From the NCBI GenBank assembly GCA_002746415.1, contig NVXD01000017.1:180375-244374 (forward strand): a stretch of 64,000 bases of DNA. Direction: 5' to 3'. The notes beneath the pieces are model-generated. The model was given only the letters and a program-made list of their open reading frames with translations, did not search any database and was not told the origin of the DNA. The DNA is from Flavobacteriaceae bacterium. GTDB taxonomy: Bacteria > Bacteroidota > Bacteroidia > Flavobacteriales > Flavobacteriaceae. A program made the translations under genes and the position numbers. Below, in pieces: positions 49,068-57,606 of the stretch; position 1 is the stretch's first letter; each line of letters begins with the position of its first letter.

Positions 49068-50426
49068 TTAGTGTTGCATTAATTCTTTTACCTCATCAAA
49101 ATCCAGTCCGCCATAATTTCCAGAACTCATTAATAGTAGTGTGGAATTGGTGAAGTCCTTCCCAAATAAGTTTTCTTTAAAACCTTCGGGGTTGGTAAAT
49201 ATTTTTAAATCATCTCTGTTAAAAGCTGCTGCAATTTGTTTTTCTGATACTTCATCCAATTGCTTGATTTTGACAGCATGTGGCGAGTAAAAAACAATAG
49301 CTTCATCGGCATCACTTAACGCACCTTTATATTCCTTTAGGAACTCAGCATTAAGACTACTGTAGGTATGCAACTCTAAACAAGCAATTAATTTTCTGTT
49401 GGGATACTGCTCTTTAACCGCCTTTGTAGTTGCCGCTACTTTACTAGGCGAATGCGCAAAATCCTTATAGGCTACACTAGTTGGACTTTCCATTATTTTT
49501 TCTAGCCTTTTTGAGGCCCCTTTAAACGAATCTATTGCCTCATAAAAATCATTCTCATCCACCCCCATATTCTGGCATATCCATTTGGCACCAGCTAGAT
49601 TACTTAAATTATGCTTGCCGAAAATTTCAATTGGCATTGGACCTTCTGGAGTTTGCAATAAGGTTTGTCCATTCTCAACTGAATATTCTGGTGTTGTATA
49701 AGCCAACTTCCTGATTGTATTCTCTGAGGCCTCCACTACCCTTTTCACTTCAATATCCTCCTCATTATAAGTGATGCTTCCACCCTTGACGATACTATCC
49801 ACGAAAATCTGAAACTGCGTTACATAATTCTCAAAAGTGGGAAATACATTGATATGGTCCCAAGCAATACCACTCAACAAAGCAATATTCGGCTTATACA
49901 AATGAAACTTTGGTCGCCTATCTATTGGTGAAGACAAATATTCATCGCCCTCCAAAATAATAAAATCATTCTCTTCCGTAAGGTGTACCATACAATCAAA
50001 ACCATCCAATTGTGCGCCCACCATATAATCTACTTTTATATCATGGTAATTAAGCACATGCAAAATCATGGAAGTAATTGTTGTTTTTCCATGACTCCCA
50101 CCAATGACCACTCGGGTTTTGTTTTTGGATTGCTCGTACAAAAATTCTGGGTAGGAATATATTTTCAATCCCAACTCTTGGGCTTTCAGTAATTCTGGAT
50201 TGTCCGCTTTGGCATGCATTCCCAAAACCACGGCATCCAAATCGTTGTGTAACTTTTCTGGAAACCATCCAAAAGCTTCAGGTAATAAGCCCTTATCTTT
50301 TAATCGTCCCTTAGACGGTTCATAAATAACATCATCACTACCAGAAATAGTGTACCCTTTATGGTGGAGCGCCAAAGCCAAGTTGTGCATAGCACTACCC
50401 CCAATGGCAATAAAATGAATTTTCAT
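49068..50426 (-). CDS. mpl: Peptidoglycan-recycling ligase Mpl
   Basis: 452 residues of the Mur ligase family. The ATP-binding loop GGSHGKTTITSM (109-120) is intact, followed by the central (ILEGDEYLSSPIDRRPKFHLYKPN) and C-terminal domains (KDFAHSPSKVAATTKAVKEQYPNRKLIAC). It attaches the recycled L-Ala-gamma-D-Glu-meso-DAP peptide to UDP-MurNAc, so it serves cell-wall recycling rather than new synthesis. It is a single gene with a promoter-like sequence upstream. Confidence 0.92.
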   Translation of the reverse strand: MKIHFIAIGGSAMHNLALALHHKGYTISGSDDVIYEPSKGRLKDKGLLPEAFGWFPEKLHNDLDAVVLGMHAKADNPELLKAQELGLKIYSYPEFLYEQSKNKTRVVIGGSHGKTTITSMILHVLNYHDIKVDYMVGAQLDGFDCMVHLTEENDFIILEGDEYLSSPIDRRPKFHLYKPNIALLSGIAWDHINVFPTFENYVTQFQIFVDSIVKGGSITYNEEDIEVKRVVEASENTIRKLAYTTPEYSVENGQTLLQTPEGPMPIEIFGKHNLSNLAGAKWICQNMGVDENDFYEAIDSFKGASKRLEKIMESPTSVAYKDFAHSPSKVAATTKAVKEQYPNRKLIACLELHTYSSLNAEFLKEYKGALSDADEAIVFYSPHAVKIKQLDEVSEKQIAAAFNRDDLKIFTNPEGFKENLFGKDFTNSTLLLMSSGNYGGLDFDEVKELMQH

Positions 50427-50444
50427 TTGGTATAAATTATAGGG

Positions 50445-50475
50445 TAAAGATAGGGATTGGAAAAACCTTTCCCAA
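50445..50475 (-). promoter_or_regulatory. Candidate mpl promoter
   Basis: On the minus strand TTG (50473-50475), a 20-bp spacer and TATCTTTA (50445-50452) fit TTG-N19/20-TAnnTTTG with one mismatch in the last base, 18 bp before the mpl ATG. Confidence 0.5.
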
Positions 50476-50530
50476 TGAAAGTAATAACCAAAGGATTATT
50501 TATATATTTAATTCATCAAAAACATAACTA

Positions 50531-50848
50531 ATGAATTTTAAGCTATCCAACATCATTCCTAAAGAAATTATCCCTGGTTACCATGCTAAAATGGTACATG
50601 GTGAAAACATGAGTTTGGCTTTTTGGGATGTTGAAAAAGGTGCAGAAGTACCTGCACACTCCCATATGCACGAACAAATCATGCATGTTCTTGAGGGTTC
50701 GTTTGAGTTCACCTTAAGTGGAGTATCACAAACGTACGAATCAGGAGATTTAGTCCTCATTCCATCTCATGCAGTTCATGGCGGAAAGGCTTTAACAGCA
50801 TGCAAATTACTCGATGTTTTTAGCCCGGTTAGGGAAGAATACAAATAA
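50531..50848 (+). CDS. Cupin-domain protein
   Basis: 105 residues. A single small beta-barrel with cupin motif 1 (EVPAHSHMHEQIMHVLEGSFEF; His, His, Glu as metal ligands) and motif 2 (GDLVLIPSHAVHGGKAL; His). Metal-binding is likely; the reaction is unknown. It is 39 bp before an SDR gene, so they may serve one pathway. Confidence 0.85.
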   Translation: MNFKLSNIIPKEIIPGYHAKMVHGENMSLAFWDVEKGAEVPAHSHMHEQIMHVLEGSFEFTLSGVSQTYESGDLVLIPSHAVHGGKALTACKLLDVFSPVREEYK

Positions 50849-50887
50849 GCGCTCGACTCCAAATAAAATTACAAAAGAAAATACATT

Positions 50888-51673
50888 ATGAACATATCAC
50901 TCAAAGGAAAAAAAGCATTGGTTGGCGGTAGTAGTCGGGGTATTGGTAAAGCTATTGCCCAACAATTGGCAGAAAGTGGTGCCAGTGTTACACTAATGGC
51001 AAGAAGCGAGGATAAATTAAATCAGATTATCACTGAATTGCCCACCGATCAAGGACAAAAACATCAATATCTTTTAGTGGATTTCACTAATTATGAGACG
51101 TATAAAAGTGTGGTTTTTGACTACTTTAAAAACAATGCCATAGATATACTAGTCAACAATACCCAAGGCCCATCTGCTGGTAATGCGCTGGAGAAAAAAG
51201 TGGACGATTACCAAAATGCATTTGACCTGCTTTTTAAGTCTGTGGTTTTCACTACAGAACTTGCTTTAGACCATATGATAAAAAACAAATGGGGGCGCAT
51301 CATTAATGTAGCCTCTATTTCTGTAAAAGAGCCGCTTTCGTATTTGGCATTATCCAATACCATACGGGCAGCAGTTGTCACCTGGGGAAAATCTTTAGCT
51401 ATGGATGTTGGCCAACATCAAATTACCGTAAACAGTGTCTTAACGGGGTATTTTGACACGGAACGCATCCATGACCTCAACCAAACCAAGGCCAAACAAT
51501 TGGGTATTCCTTTGGAAGAAGTAAAATCTAATATGGAAGCTCAAGTGCCTGTAAAACGTATCGGAAAACCAGAAGAATATGGCTATTTAGTCAGTTTTTT
51601 AGCATCCGAAAAAGCCGCCTTTATCACAGGAACCAACATTCCTATTGATGGTGGACTTCTAAAATCATTATAA
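50888..51673 (+). CDS. SDR-family protein with an altered active site
   Basis: 261 residues with the Rossmann cofactor loop GGSSRGIGKAIA (about 13-24) and the NNTQGP segment where the family has NNAG. Active-site Ser lies in NVASIS, but the usual YxxxK is replaced by Tyr-Leu-Ala-Leu-Ser in EPLSYLALSNTIRAAVVTWGKSLA. This pattern is that of the beta-ketoacyl-reductase-like subgroup without the standard catalytic lysine. It probably binds NAD(P), but catalysis is unclear. The cupin gene lies upstream. Confidence 0.87.
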   Translation: MNISLKGKKALVGGSSRGIGKAIAQQLAESGASVTLMARSEDKLNQIITELPTDQGQKHQYLLVDFTNYETYKSVVFDYFKNNAIDILVNNTQGPSAGNALEKKVDDYQNAFDLLFKSVVFTTELALDHMIKNKWGRIINVASISVKEPLSYLALSNTIRAAVVTWGKSLAMDVGQHQITVNSVLTGYFDTERIHDLNQTKAKQLGIPLEEVKSNMEAQVPVKRIGKPEEYGYLVSFLASEKAAFITGTNIPIDGGLLKSL

Positions 51674-51729
51674 ATTAGTTCTTTAATTTCATAACATATT
51701 CCATACTTTAGTCATACCAATTCATCACT

Positions 51730-52563
51730 ATGAAAACCAATTTTAAAATTCTTTTAGCAATCCTAATATTGTCCAGCTATTCATATGGACAAACTACTTC
51801 TGCAATGTCCTATAACATACGTTATGACACTCCCAACGATGGAGAAAACTGGTGGGAAAAACGGAAAGAAGCCGTTGTAGATTTACTTGAAACCTACCAT
51901 CCGGAAATTTTTGGTATACAGGAAGGAAAGCACCACCAAGTACAGTATTTGGATAGTTCTTTAATACACTATACATATATTGGTGTTGCCAGAGATGACG
52001 GAAAGACCAAGGGAGAATACAGTGCCATTTTTTACGATGCAACCAAGTATAAGGTGTCCAGAAAAAAGACTTTTTGGCTATCTGACCAAAGCAAAAAAGT
52101 TTCTGTTGGTTGGGATGCAGCCATGGAAAGAGTATGTACCTACGGATTGTTTAAACATAAAGAAAGTGGTAAGAAAATTTGGGTATTCAATACCCACTAT
52201 GATCATATTGGAGTCCAAGCAAGGGAAATGTCCTCCAAGCTCATTCTTTCTAGAATAAAGAAAGTAAATAAAGCTGGTTATCCTGTAATCCTTATGGGCG
52301 ATTTAAACAGTATACCAGGAAGCAATCCTATAACTACAATAACAAACAAATTAGAGGACACCTTTGAGGTAAGCACACAAGAACATGAGGGTCCTATAGG
52401 TACTTTCAATGGTTTTGATGCTTCAAGGGTATTGGATAATAGAATAGATTATGTTTTTGTGAAAAATATTTCCGTTATATCCCACATACATATCAATGAT
52501 AAAAGAACGGATGGTTTCTTTATTTCTGATCATCTTCCAGTATTCATAAGCTTACAATTGTAA
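51730..52563 (+). CDS. Secreted endonuclease/exonuclease/phosphatase-family protein
   Basis: 277 residues with a signal peptide (1-20, ending SYSYGQ). The EEP fold is clear: MSYNIRYDTPNDGENWWEKR, a Glu in FGIQEGKHHQVQYL, the His in VFNTHYDHIGVQAR, MGDLNSIPG, NRIDYVFVKN and the closing SDHLPVFISL. Members hydrolyse phosphodiesters or phosphomonoesters; the substrate outside the cytoplasm could be nucleic acid, a sugar phosphate or a phospholipid. It stands alone, 56 bp after the SDR gene. Confidence 0.88.
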   Translation: MKTNFKILLAILILSSYSYGQTTSAMSYNIRYDTPNDGENWWEKRKEAVVDLLETYHPEIFGIQEGKHHQVQYLDSSLIHYTYIGVARDDGKTKGEYSAIFYDATKYKVSRKKTFWLSDQSKKVSVGWDAAMERVCTYGLFKHKESGKKIWVFNTHYDHIGVQAREMSSKLILSRIKKVNKAGYPVILMGDLNSIPGSNPITTITNKLEDTFEVSTQEHEGPIGTFNGFDASRVLDNRIDYVFVKNISVISHIHINDKRTDGFFISDHLPVFISLQL

Positions 52564-52567
52564 TCTT

Positions 52568-53446
52568 TTATAGGGTTTTAATTAATTGCTGTTCTTTTAG
52601 GGCCCGTTTAAATTGGGGCCTGTTTTGCAACGCTTTACGAATCCATTTATCAGCCAGTTGCTTATTCTTACTTTTTCGATGCAAACGTGCCATGCGATAA
52701 TAGGCCCATTCCAAGGGCACGCCATCAATTACTAAAAAATCATCTATGTATTGCTGCATATGAACTATTCCTTTCTCCAATTGCAAGCCATAATCCCCAC
52801 ACACCTTACCAATTTGATAGTTTAATTGATTGCGTTCAATTTCTTTTAGATCATCCAAATAACCAAGGGCCCTGATATAACTTTCCTTGGCTTTCTCTGG
52901 GGCATTATCATATTCATACACATAGCCCAAGGTTAAATAACCATCCATTGCAGATACTTTTCTCAACTCATTTGCATGATAGTACGCCTTGGTCTTGCTT
53001 CCACCCACTATACCTGGCAAGGACACATACATTTCTACTAGCGCCCATCGTGTTGCAATATGGTTTTTGTCTAATTGGGATGCCTTGATAAAAGAAGACT
53101 TTATTTTCCCTAATAGCATTAGAGCCCTGAATTTATTGCTGTATTGTGCCTTTTTCACCAAAACACCACCATATCTAAAATGATACTCGGCTTCCTTGGG
53201 GTATTCTTCGGTGAGTTCTTTGTAAATAGTTACCGCATCATCCCATTTTTCTTGGAGTGCATACACCTCTCCCAACTTATTTTTTAATTCCTTGGAAGTA
53301 AATGTTTTTAGGTTTTCAACAAGGAGCTTTTCGGCATGCGCATACTCCTTAGTAGTAATAAGTTGATTAATTTCTCCCAAAACCACCTGCTGAGCCTCTC
53401 CCCAAAAAGAAATCAGTAGCAAGCAGATGAAAAAGACTTGTTTCAT
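52568..53446 (-). CDS. Secreted tetratricopeptide-repeat protein
   Basis: 292 residues with a signal peptide (1-18). TPR-like helices occur throughout (EKWDDAVTIYKELTEEYPKEAEYHFRYG, LGYVYEYDNAPEKAKESYIRAL, WAYYRMARLHRKSKNKQLADKWIRKAL). It is likely a periplasmic scaffold; no partner is suggested by its neighbours. Its stop lies only 4 bp from the stop of the convergent EEP gene. Confidence 0.82.
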   Translation of the reverse strand: MKQVFFICLLLISFWGEAQQVVLGEINQLITTKEYAHAEKLLVENLKTFTSKELKNKLGEVYALQEKWDDAVTIYKELTEEYPKEAEYHFRYGGVLVKKAQYSNKFRALMLLGKIKSSFIKASQLDKNHIATRWALVEMYVSLPGIVGGSKTKAYYHANELRKVSAMDGYLTLGYVYEYDNAPEKAKESYIRALGYLDDLKEIERNQLNYQIGKVCGDYGLQLEKGIVHMQQYIDDFLVIDGVPLEWAYYRMARLHRKSKNKQLADKWIRKALQNRPQFKRALKEQQLIKTL

Positions 53447-53465
53447 TATTGAGGTTTAAATAATG

Positions 53466-53484
53466 CTATTTTAGTCGAAAATAG
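53466..53484. repeat. Inverted repeat upstream of the TPR gene
   Basis: CTATTTT (53466-53472) and AAAATAG (53478-53484) are perfect complements with AGTCG between them, 20 bp before the TPR start codon (53446). It could be an operator or a transcript hairpin. Confidence 0.35.
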
Positions 53485-53639
53485 TATTTATCCTTAAGCG
53501 ACATCCATAATATTCATAAAACCATATGGCTTTATCTATTTGCTCACATCCCCAAACTCATTGAAAGAGCTGTTTTACGCATTTAAAGTAGGTGCAGGCT
53601 CAATGGTTGTTTTTAAAACCCAATGAGTACCATAGTTTA

Positions 53640-53661
53640 GAGGTATAATAACCAATACCTC
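53640..53661 (+). repeat. Hairpin in the leader of the four-cysteine protein gene
   Basis: GAGGTAT (53640-53646) and ATACCTC (53655-53661) are perfect complements with an 8-nt loop, ending 25 bp before the ATG at 53687. There is no T-run, so it would lie in the 5' leader of the mRNA. AAGGAG just after it is too far from the ATG to act as a ribosome binding site. Confidence 0.4.
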
Positions 53662-53686
53662 AAGGAGATTTTAAAACCAAAACAGT

Positions 53687-54421
53687 ATGAAAAATTCATT
53701 TAGTATTTTTGTAAAGAGTCCATGTGCTGAAAAGTTCGATAATTTTGAACCAACTGCCAAAGGAGGTTTTTGTGGATCTTGTGAAAAAGAAGTCATAGAT
53801 TTTACCACAATGCCCGAAAAGGAATTGATTAATTATTTCAACAACAGCAGTGCTAAAACCTGTGGACGGTTTAGAGCATCACAGTTAAAAGAATATAATG
53901 TAAACACTATATCTACCATGAATAACAATTTTTTATCCAGAAGTATTGGCACCTTGAGCTTTTCATTATTGGCCTTATGTGCCGTATCTAATATGCAAGC
54001 ACAAGATGTAGCTAGTGCAGCTACTCCAATACAAACCGAAGTCAGTCTTTCACCAAACTTTGAAACAGTAAATGGCATTGTCGTTGAAAACTACACGGTG
54101 ACCGGTACTGTTCTAGACGAAGATAATCTACCACTTCCTGGTGTTAATGTGATTTTAAAAGGTACTGCTGAGGGTACTGTGACCGACATGGATGGGAAAT
54201 TTGAATTCCCTTCAACCTTAGAAGTTGATGACATTTTGATTTTTAGTTATATTGGGTATATAACCAAAGAATATACAATTCCTGCAAGCCAATCTGATAC
54301 CCTTGATATCACCATCATGTTTGACGCTTCAGACATAGAGCTTATGGGTAAAATAGTTGTTGGTGGAGCTTACAAAAGCAAGCGCAACATTTTTCAAAAA
54401 ATTAAAGGCTTGTTTAAATAA
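53687..54421 (+). CDS. Four-cysteine domain fused to a carboxypeptidase-regulatory-like domain
   Basis: 244 residues. The N-terminal part (1-65) has Cys13, Cys29, Cys32 and Cys59 arranged as SPCAEKF, GGFCGSCEKEVIDFT and KTCGRF. I have seen this arrangement in other Bacteroidota proteins, but its function is not known to me. A hydrophobic segment (about 86-104, LSFSLLALCAVSNMQA) looks like an internal membrane anchor. The C-terminal part (about 134-210; VTGTVLDEDNLPLPGVNVIL) is a carboxypeptidase-D regulatory-like beta-sandwich. The cysteines would lie in the cytoplasm and the sandwich outside. Its stop codon overlaps the next ATG (TAATG), so it is coupled to the transglutaminase. Confidence 0.78.
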   Translation: MKNSFSIFVKSPCAEKFDNFEPTAKGGFCGSCEKEVIDFTTMPEKELINYFNNSSAKTCGRFRASQLKEYNVNTISTMNNNFLSRSIGTLSFSLLALCAVSNMQAQDVASAATPIQTEVSLSPNFETVNGIVVENYTVTGTVLDEDNLPLPGVNVILKGTAEGTVTDMDGKFEFPSTLEVDDILIFSYIGYITKEYTIPASQSDTLDITIMFDASDIELMGKIVVGGAYKSKRNIFQKIKGLFK

Positions 54422-55434
54422 TGAAACCTGTCTTACTACTTGTACTATTTGCTTGCTTATCATGCTACGGTCAGCGAGCTGATTTTAGCCAGATTGATTT
54501 TAAAAAAGCAGATAGTATCGCTTTAGCCCTTAAGGGTGAAAGTTTACAGAATTTACCTGTACTGACTCATAAATTAACGACTCATTTAACTACTGATGTT
54601 GAAAAATTTAGAGCCATTTATACATGGGTCAGTACAAATATTGAAAATGATTACACCTCTTACATCAAAACCAGTAAGAAACGTAAAAAGTTCGCTAAGG
54701 ATAGAGAAGCCCTATTAGAATGGAACAGGAGTTTTACACCCAAGGTATTTCAAAAATTATTAAAGGAGAAGAAAACAGCTTGTACAGGCTATGCCTATTT
54801 GGTTCAGGAATTAGTACTCTTAGCTGATATTAATTGTAAAATAATTGACGGTTATGGGCGTACGGCACACACTATGGTAGACGAAAACAGCCTTCCTAAT
54901 CATTCCTGGAATGCGGTAGAACTAAATGGCAAATGGTACTTGTCTGATGCTACTTGGTCTGCTGGGCGTGTGGAAGTTGAAGAGGGACTACCCAGATTTA
55001 TACCCGACTATGCTGACGGTTACTTTTTAGCTAATCCAATCTTATTTGCAAAAAACCATTATCCTTTAGATAGTAAATGGGTCTTGATGTCAGAATCCTA
55101 TTCTTTTCAAGATTTTACGAAGGGACCAGTCGTTTATAAAGAAGCCTTTAAACACAATATCACCCCAATAGCGCCAAGGGCTATGCATATTGAGACCTTG
55201 AGAAATGAAGCTGTCGTTTTTTCCTTGAATGTGCCTCCCTCATTTAAAAATGAAAACATATCCCTGCTATTGACTACTGGCAACTCCAATAAAAATATGC
55301 AGTCTAAAGTAAGCTCAGACCAAAATGGGCAGCATTTAGAACACATTTTTACAAAGGCAGGCACCTATGATATTCACATCAAGGCAAACGATGATATTCT
55401 TGCCACCTATGTTGTGAAAGTAAAAAGAAAATAA
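54421..55434 (+). CDS. Secreted transglutaminase-domain protein
   Basis: 337 residues with a signal peptide (1-17, ending SCYGQ). The transglutaminase/peptide N-glycanase core has its catalytic Cys in EKKTACTGYAYLVQEL, His in GYGRTAHTMVDENSLPNHSWNAVEL and Asp in WYLSDATWSAGR. The C-terminal 100 residues are beta-rich. Members cross-link or hydrolyse amide bonds. It is co-translated with the preceding four-cysteine protein, which hints at joint surface or envelope work. Confidence 0.86.
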   Translation: MKPVLLLVLFACLSCYGQRADFSQIDFKKADSIALALKGESLQNLPVLTHKLTTHLTTDVEKFRAIYTWVSTNIENDYTSYIKTSKKRKKFAKDREALLEWNRSFTPKVFQKLLKEKKTACTGYAYLVQELVLLADINCKIIDGYGRTAHTMVDENSLPNHSWNAVELNGKWYLSDATWSAGRVEVEEGLPRFIPDYADGYFLANPILFAKNHYPLDSKWVLMSESYSFQDFTKGPVVYKEAFKHNITPIAPRAMHIETLRNEAVVFSLNVPPSFKNENISLLLTTGNSNKNMQSKVSSDQNGQHLEHIFTKAGTYDIHIKANDDILATYVVKVKRK

Positions 55435-55534
55435 TATCATTTCCTTATATTTTATGCTAAAAATCATCAAATTCTTAATTATTTAATTAAATTTTAATAT
55501 TTTAACACTCAACAAACCAAAATATTATATAATT

Positions 55535-55909
55535 ATGAATTCTAAAGTTTTTTTAGCATTACGAATTGTCTTTGGATTGGCGCTATTATTTTTTGGTGCC
55601 AATAAATTATTTCATTTTATGGATCCCCCGCCCCCGCCAGAAGAAGCCGTCGGTTATTGGACAGCCTTAATGGCTTCCAAAACAATGACTCTTGTAGCCG
55701 TTGTAGAAATTCTAGCAGCTTTATCACTACTCTTAAACAAATATGGCGCCTTAATGATGCTTATTCTAATGAGTGTTTCTGTAAATGCAGTACTTTACCA
55801 CATAACCTTGGACATGGACTCCATAGTTATGGGTGCTGTTTTACTCGTACTTAACATTGTGCTCTTGTACGGGTACAAAGACAAATACAAAGATTTACTC
55901 AACGGTTAA
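55535..55909 (+). CDS. DoxX-like small membrane protein
   Basis: 124 residues with four predicted helices (about 7-25, 47-66, 71-90, 95-113). The start FLALRIVFGLALLFFGANKLFHF is typical of the DoxX/DUF417-like group of membrane proteins of unknown or redox-related function. It stands after the transglutaminase with a 100-bp gap and ends at a bidirectional terminator. Confidence 0.75.
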   Translation: MNSKVFLALRIVFGLALLFFGANKLFHFMDPPPPPEEAVGYWTALMASKTMTLVAVVEILAALSLLLNKYGALMMLILMSVSVNAVLYHITLDMDSIVMGAVLLVLNIVLLYGYKDKYKDLLNG

Positions 55910-55928
55910 TTAAAAGTGAATTTTATAG

Positions 55929-55961
55929 AAAACGGTTTCATTCTAAGAGTGAAACCGTTTT
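55929..55961. terminator. Bidirectional terminator between DoxX-like and DUF4136 genes
   Basis: AAAACGGTTTCA (55929-55940) and TGAAACCGTTTT (55950-55961) are perfect complements with a 9-nt loop. A and T flanks allow use in both directions. The end of the right arm is also the last base of the DUF4136 stop codon. Confidence 0.85.
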
Positions 55962-56488
55962 TATTTTCTCTTCTTTGGAGGGTATTTAGCAAAAGCCTTT
56001 GCAACTAGCTGTCTTATAATTTTTTCTTTCTCATTTGGTGAGCCATTATCCCTAAAACCACTTTTAACAGAGGCATTCCAAAAGAGCATGTCTTTCTGAC
56101 TATCAATAAAATCAAACTGAATCTGGCGTAGTAACTGACTCCCACCAATGGGCACACCCATGGAAACACCTCCACCAATATTTCTTCCTGTTCCCCCTAC
56201 GCCAATACCAATACTGCTGTTATTTGGTTTTACATAGGCGTCACTAAATATATTGATGTAAAAATCTGGCTCTTCAGATAGCAACAAGCCTTTTGATGTC
56301 ATGATGGAATCTACAGCTCTTATTAGGCGTCTGCCATCCAATTCATTTAAACCAGAATTGATGTCTGGGTAATAATTATAGGTGGAATAGTTCGTGAAAT
56401 CAGTTGTCTTATCGTAGTCATAGTTGACCCGAACACTTGAGCAAGAAACTAAAAATAGCACAATCAATAAGTAGCCTAAACTTTTCAT
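55961..56488 (-). CDS. DUF4136 lipoprotein
   Basis: 175 residues with lipobox FLVSCSS (Cys16). The mature part follows the DUF4136 pattern: an early YDYDKTTDFTNYSTYNYYPD, LIRAVDSIMTSKGLLL, EEPDFYINIF and a C-terminal IRQLVAKAFAKYPP. These lipoproteins are common in Bacteroidota envelopes; the function is unknown. It lies downstream of obgE with a 74-bp gap. Confidence 0.85.
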   Translation of the reverse strand: MKSLGYLLIVLFLVSCSSVRVNYDYDKTTDFTNYSTYNYYPDINSGLNELDGRRLIRAVDSIMTSKGLLLSEEPDFYINIFSDAYVKPNNSSIGIGVGGTGRNIGGGVSMGVPIGGSQLLRQIQFDFIDSQKDMLFWNASVKSGFRDNGSPNEKEKIIRQLVAKAFAKYPPKKRK

Positions 56489-56562
56489 TTTCAGTGATTT
56501 TACACCAAATTAGCACACACAAAAATACTAAAAAATAGGGCAAGGCAGTCAGAAAATACTGA

Positions 56563-57561
56563 CTATTCGTTGATCAGCGTCCAGAGTTTATCCTTAAGTT
56601 CTAGTAGCCCTAATTGTGCAACGGAAGAAATAAACATATAAGAAGTATCTAAGTCTTTATCCAATTCAACGCTCATCTCGGTTATTAATTCATCATCTAA
56701 CATATCAGATTTTGAAATGACCACCAATCGGTCTTTATCTAATAATTCAGAATTATAGCGTCGGAGTTCATCCAATAGAATTTCGTATTCTTTAATAATG
56801 TCGTCACTATCAGCGGGAATCAAAAACAACAGTGCAGCATTCCTTTCAATATGCCTTAGAAAGTAATGTCCTAGTCCTTTTCCTTCGGCAGCCCCCTCAA
56901 TAATCCCAGGGATATCAGCCATTACAAAACTTTTAAAGTCTCTGTGTTCTACAATACCTAAATTGGGTTTTAGGGTCGTAAATTCGTAATCTGCAATCTT
57001 AGGCTTGGCTGATGTCAATACAGAAAGTAAGGTAGATTTCCCTGCATTTGGAAACCCAACTAGACCCACATCGGCTAAAACTTTAAGCTCTAATATAAAT
57101 ACACCCTCTGTACCTTCAACACCGGGTTGGGCATATCTTGGCGTTTGGTTGGTAGAGCTTCTAAAATGCCAGTTGCCACGACCTCCCATACCACCTGGAA
57201 GTAAAACTTCTTCTTGGCCTTCCTCGGTAATCTCAAAAAGGATGTCTTTGGTTTCAAAATCACGGATTACCGTTCCTAAGGGGACATCCATATAGATATC
57301 TTGCCCATCGGCACCACTACTCCTATTTTTACTTCCATGTCCACCATGGCTACTCTTAAAATGTCTTCTATATCTAAAATTGACTAAGGTCCATCTGTTC
57401 TTGTTTCCCCTAGCAATTACGTGACCACCACGACCACCATCACCACCATCTGGGCCACCTTTAGTAATAAATTTTTCCCTATGCAAGTGCACAGAACCTT
57501 TGCCTCCATCGCCAGAAACTGCCTGTACTTTTACATAATCTACAAAATTGCCCTCAGTCAT
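56563..57561 (-). CDS. obgE: GTPase Obg
   Basis: 332 residues. The glycine-rich Obg fold (1-158; [34 protein letters not shown]) precedes a G domain with [15 protein letters not shown] (G1), [17 protein letters not shown] (G3) and VISKSDMLD (G4). It lacks the C-terminal OCT domain found in some other bacteria. It acts in 50S subunit maturation and stress signalling. It follows hpt-adk after 45 bp in one transcript. Confidence 0.96.
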   Translation of the reverse strand: MTEGNFVDYVKVQAVSGDGGKGSVHLHREKFITKGGPDGGDGGRGGHVIARGNKNRWTLVNFRYRRHFKSSHGGHGSKNRSSGADGQDIYMDVPLGTVIRDFETKDILFEITEEGQEEVLLPGGMGGRGNWHFRSSTNQTPRYAQPGVEGTEGVFILELKVLADVGLVGFPNAGKSTLLSVLTSAKPKIADYEFTTLKPNLGIVEHRDFKSFVMADIPGIIEGAAEGKGLGHYFLRHIERNAALLFLIPADSDDIIKEYEILLDELRRYNSELLDKDRLVVISKSDMLDDELITEMSVELDKDLDTSYMFISSVAQLGLLELKDKLWTLINE

Positions 57562-57606
57562 TCTTTCTACTTGTAAAACCCATTACGTGGGAATCTAATT
57601 TCTTGC

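Noticed and set aside
53663..53669. AAGGAGA as a Shine-Dalgarno site for the four-cysteine protein
   Set aside because: It is about 18 bp from the ATG, too far, and genes in this organism generally lack such sites.
56547..56564. AGTCAG/CTGACT hairpin at the end of obgE as a terminator
   Set aside because: The stem is only 6 bp, overlaps the stop codon and has no T-run on the minus strand.
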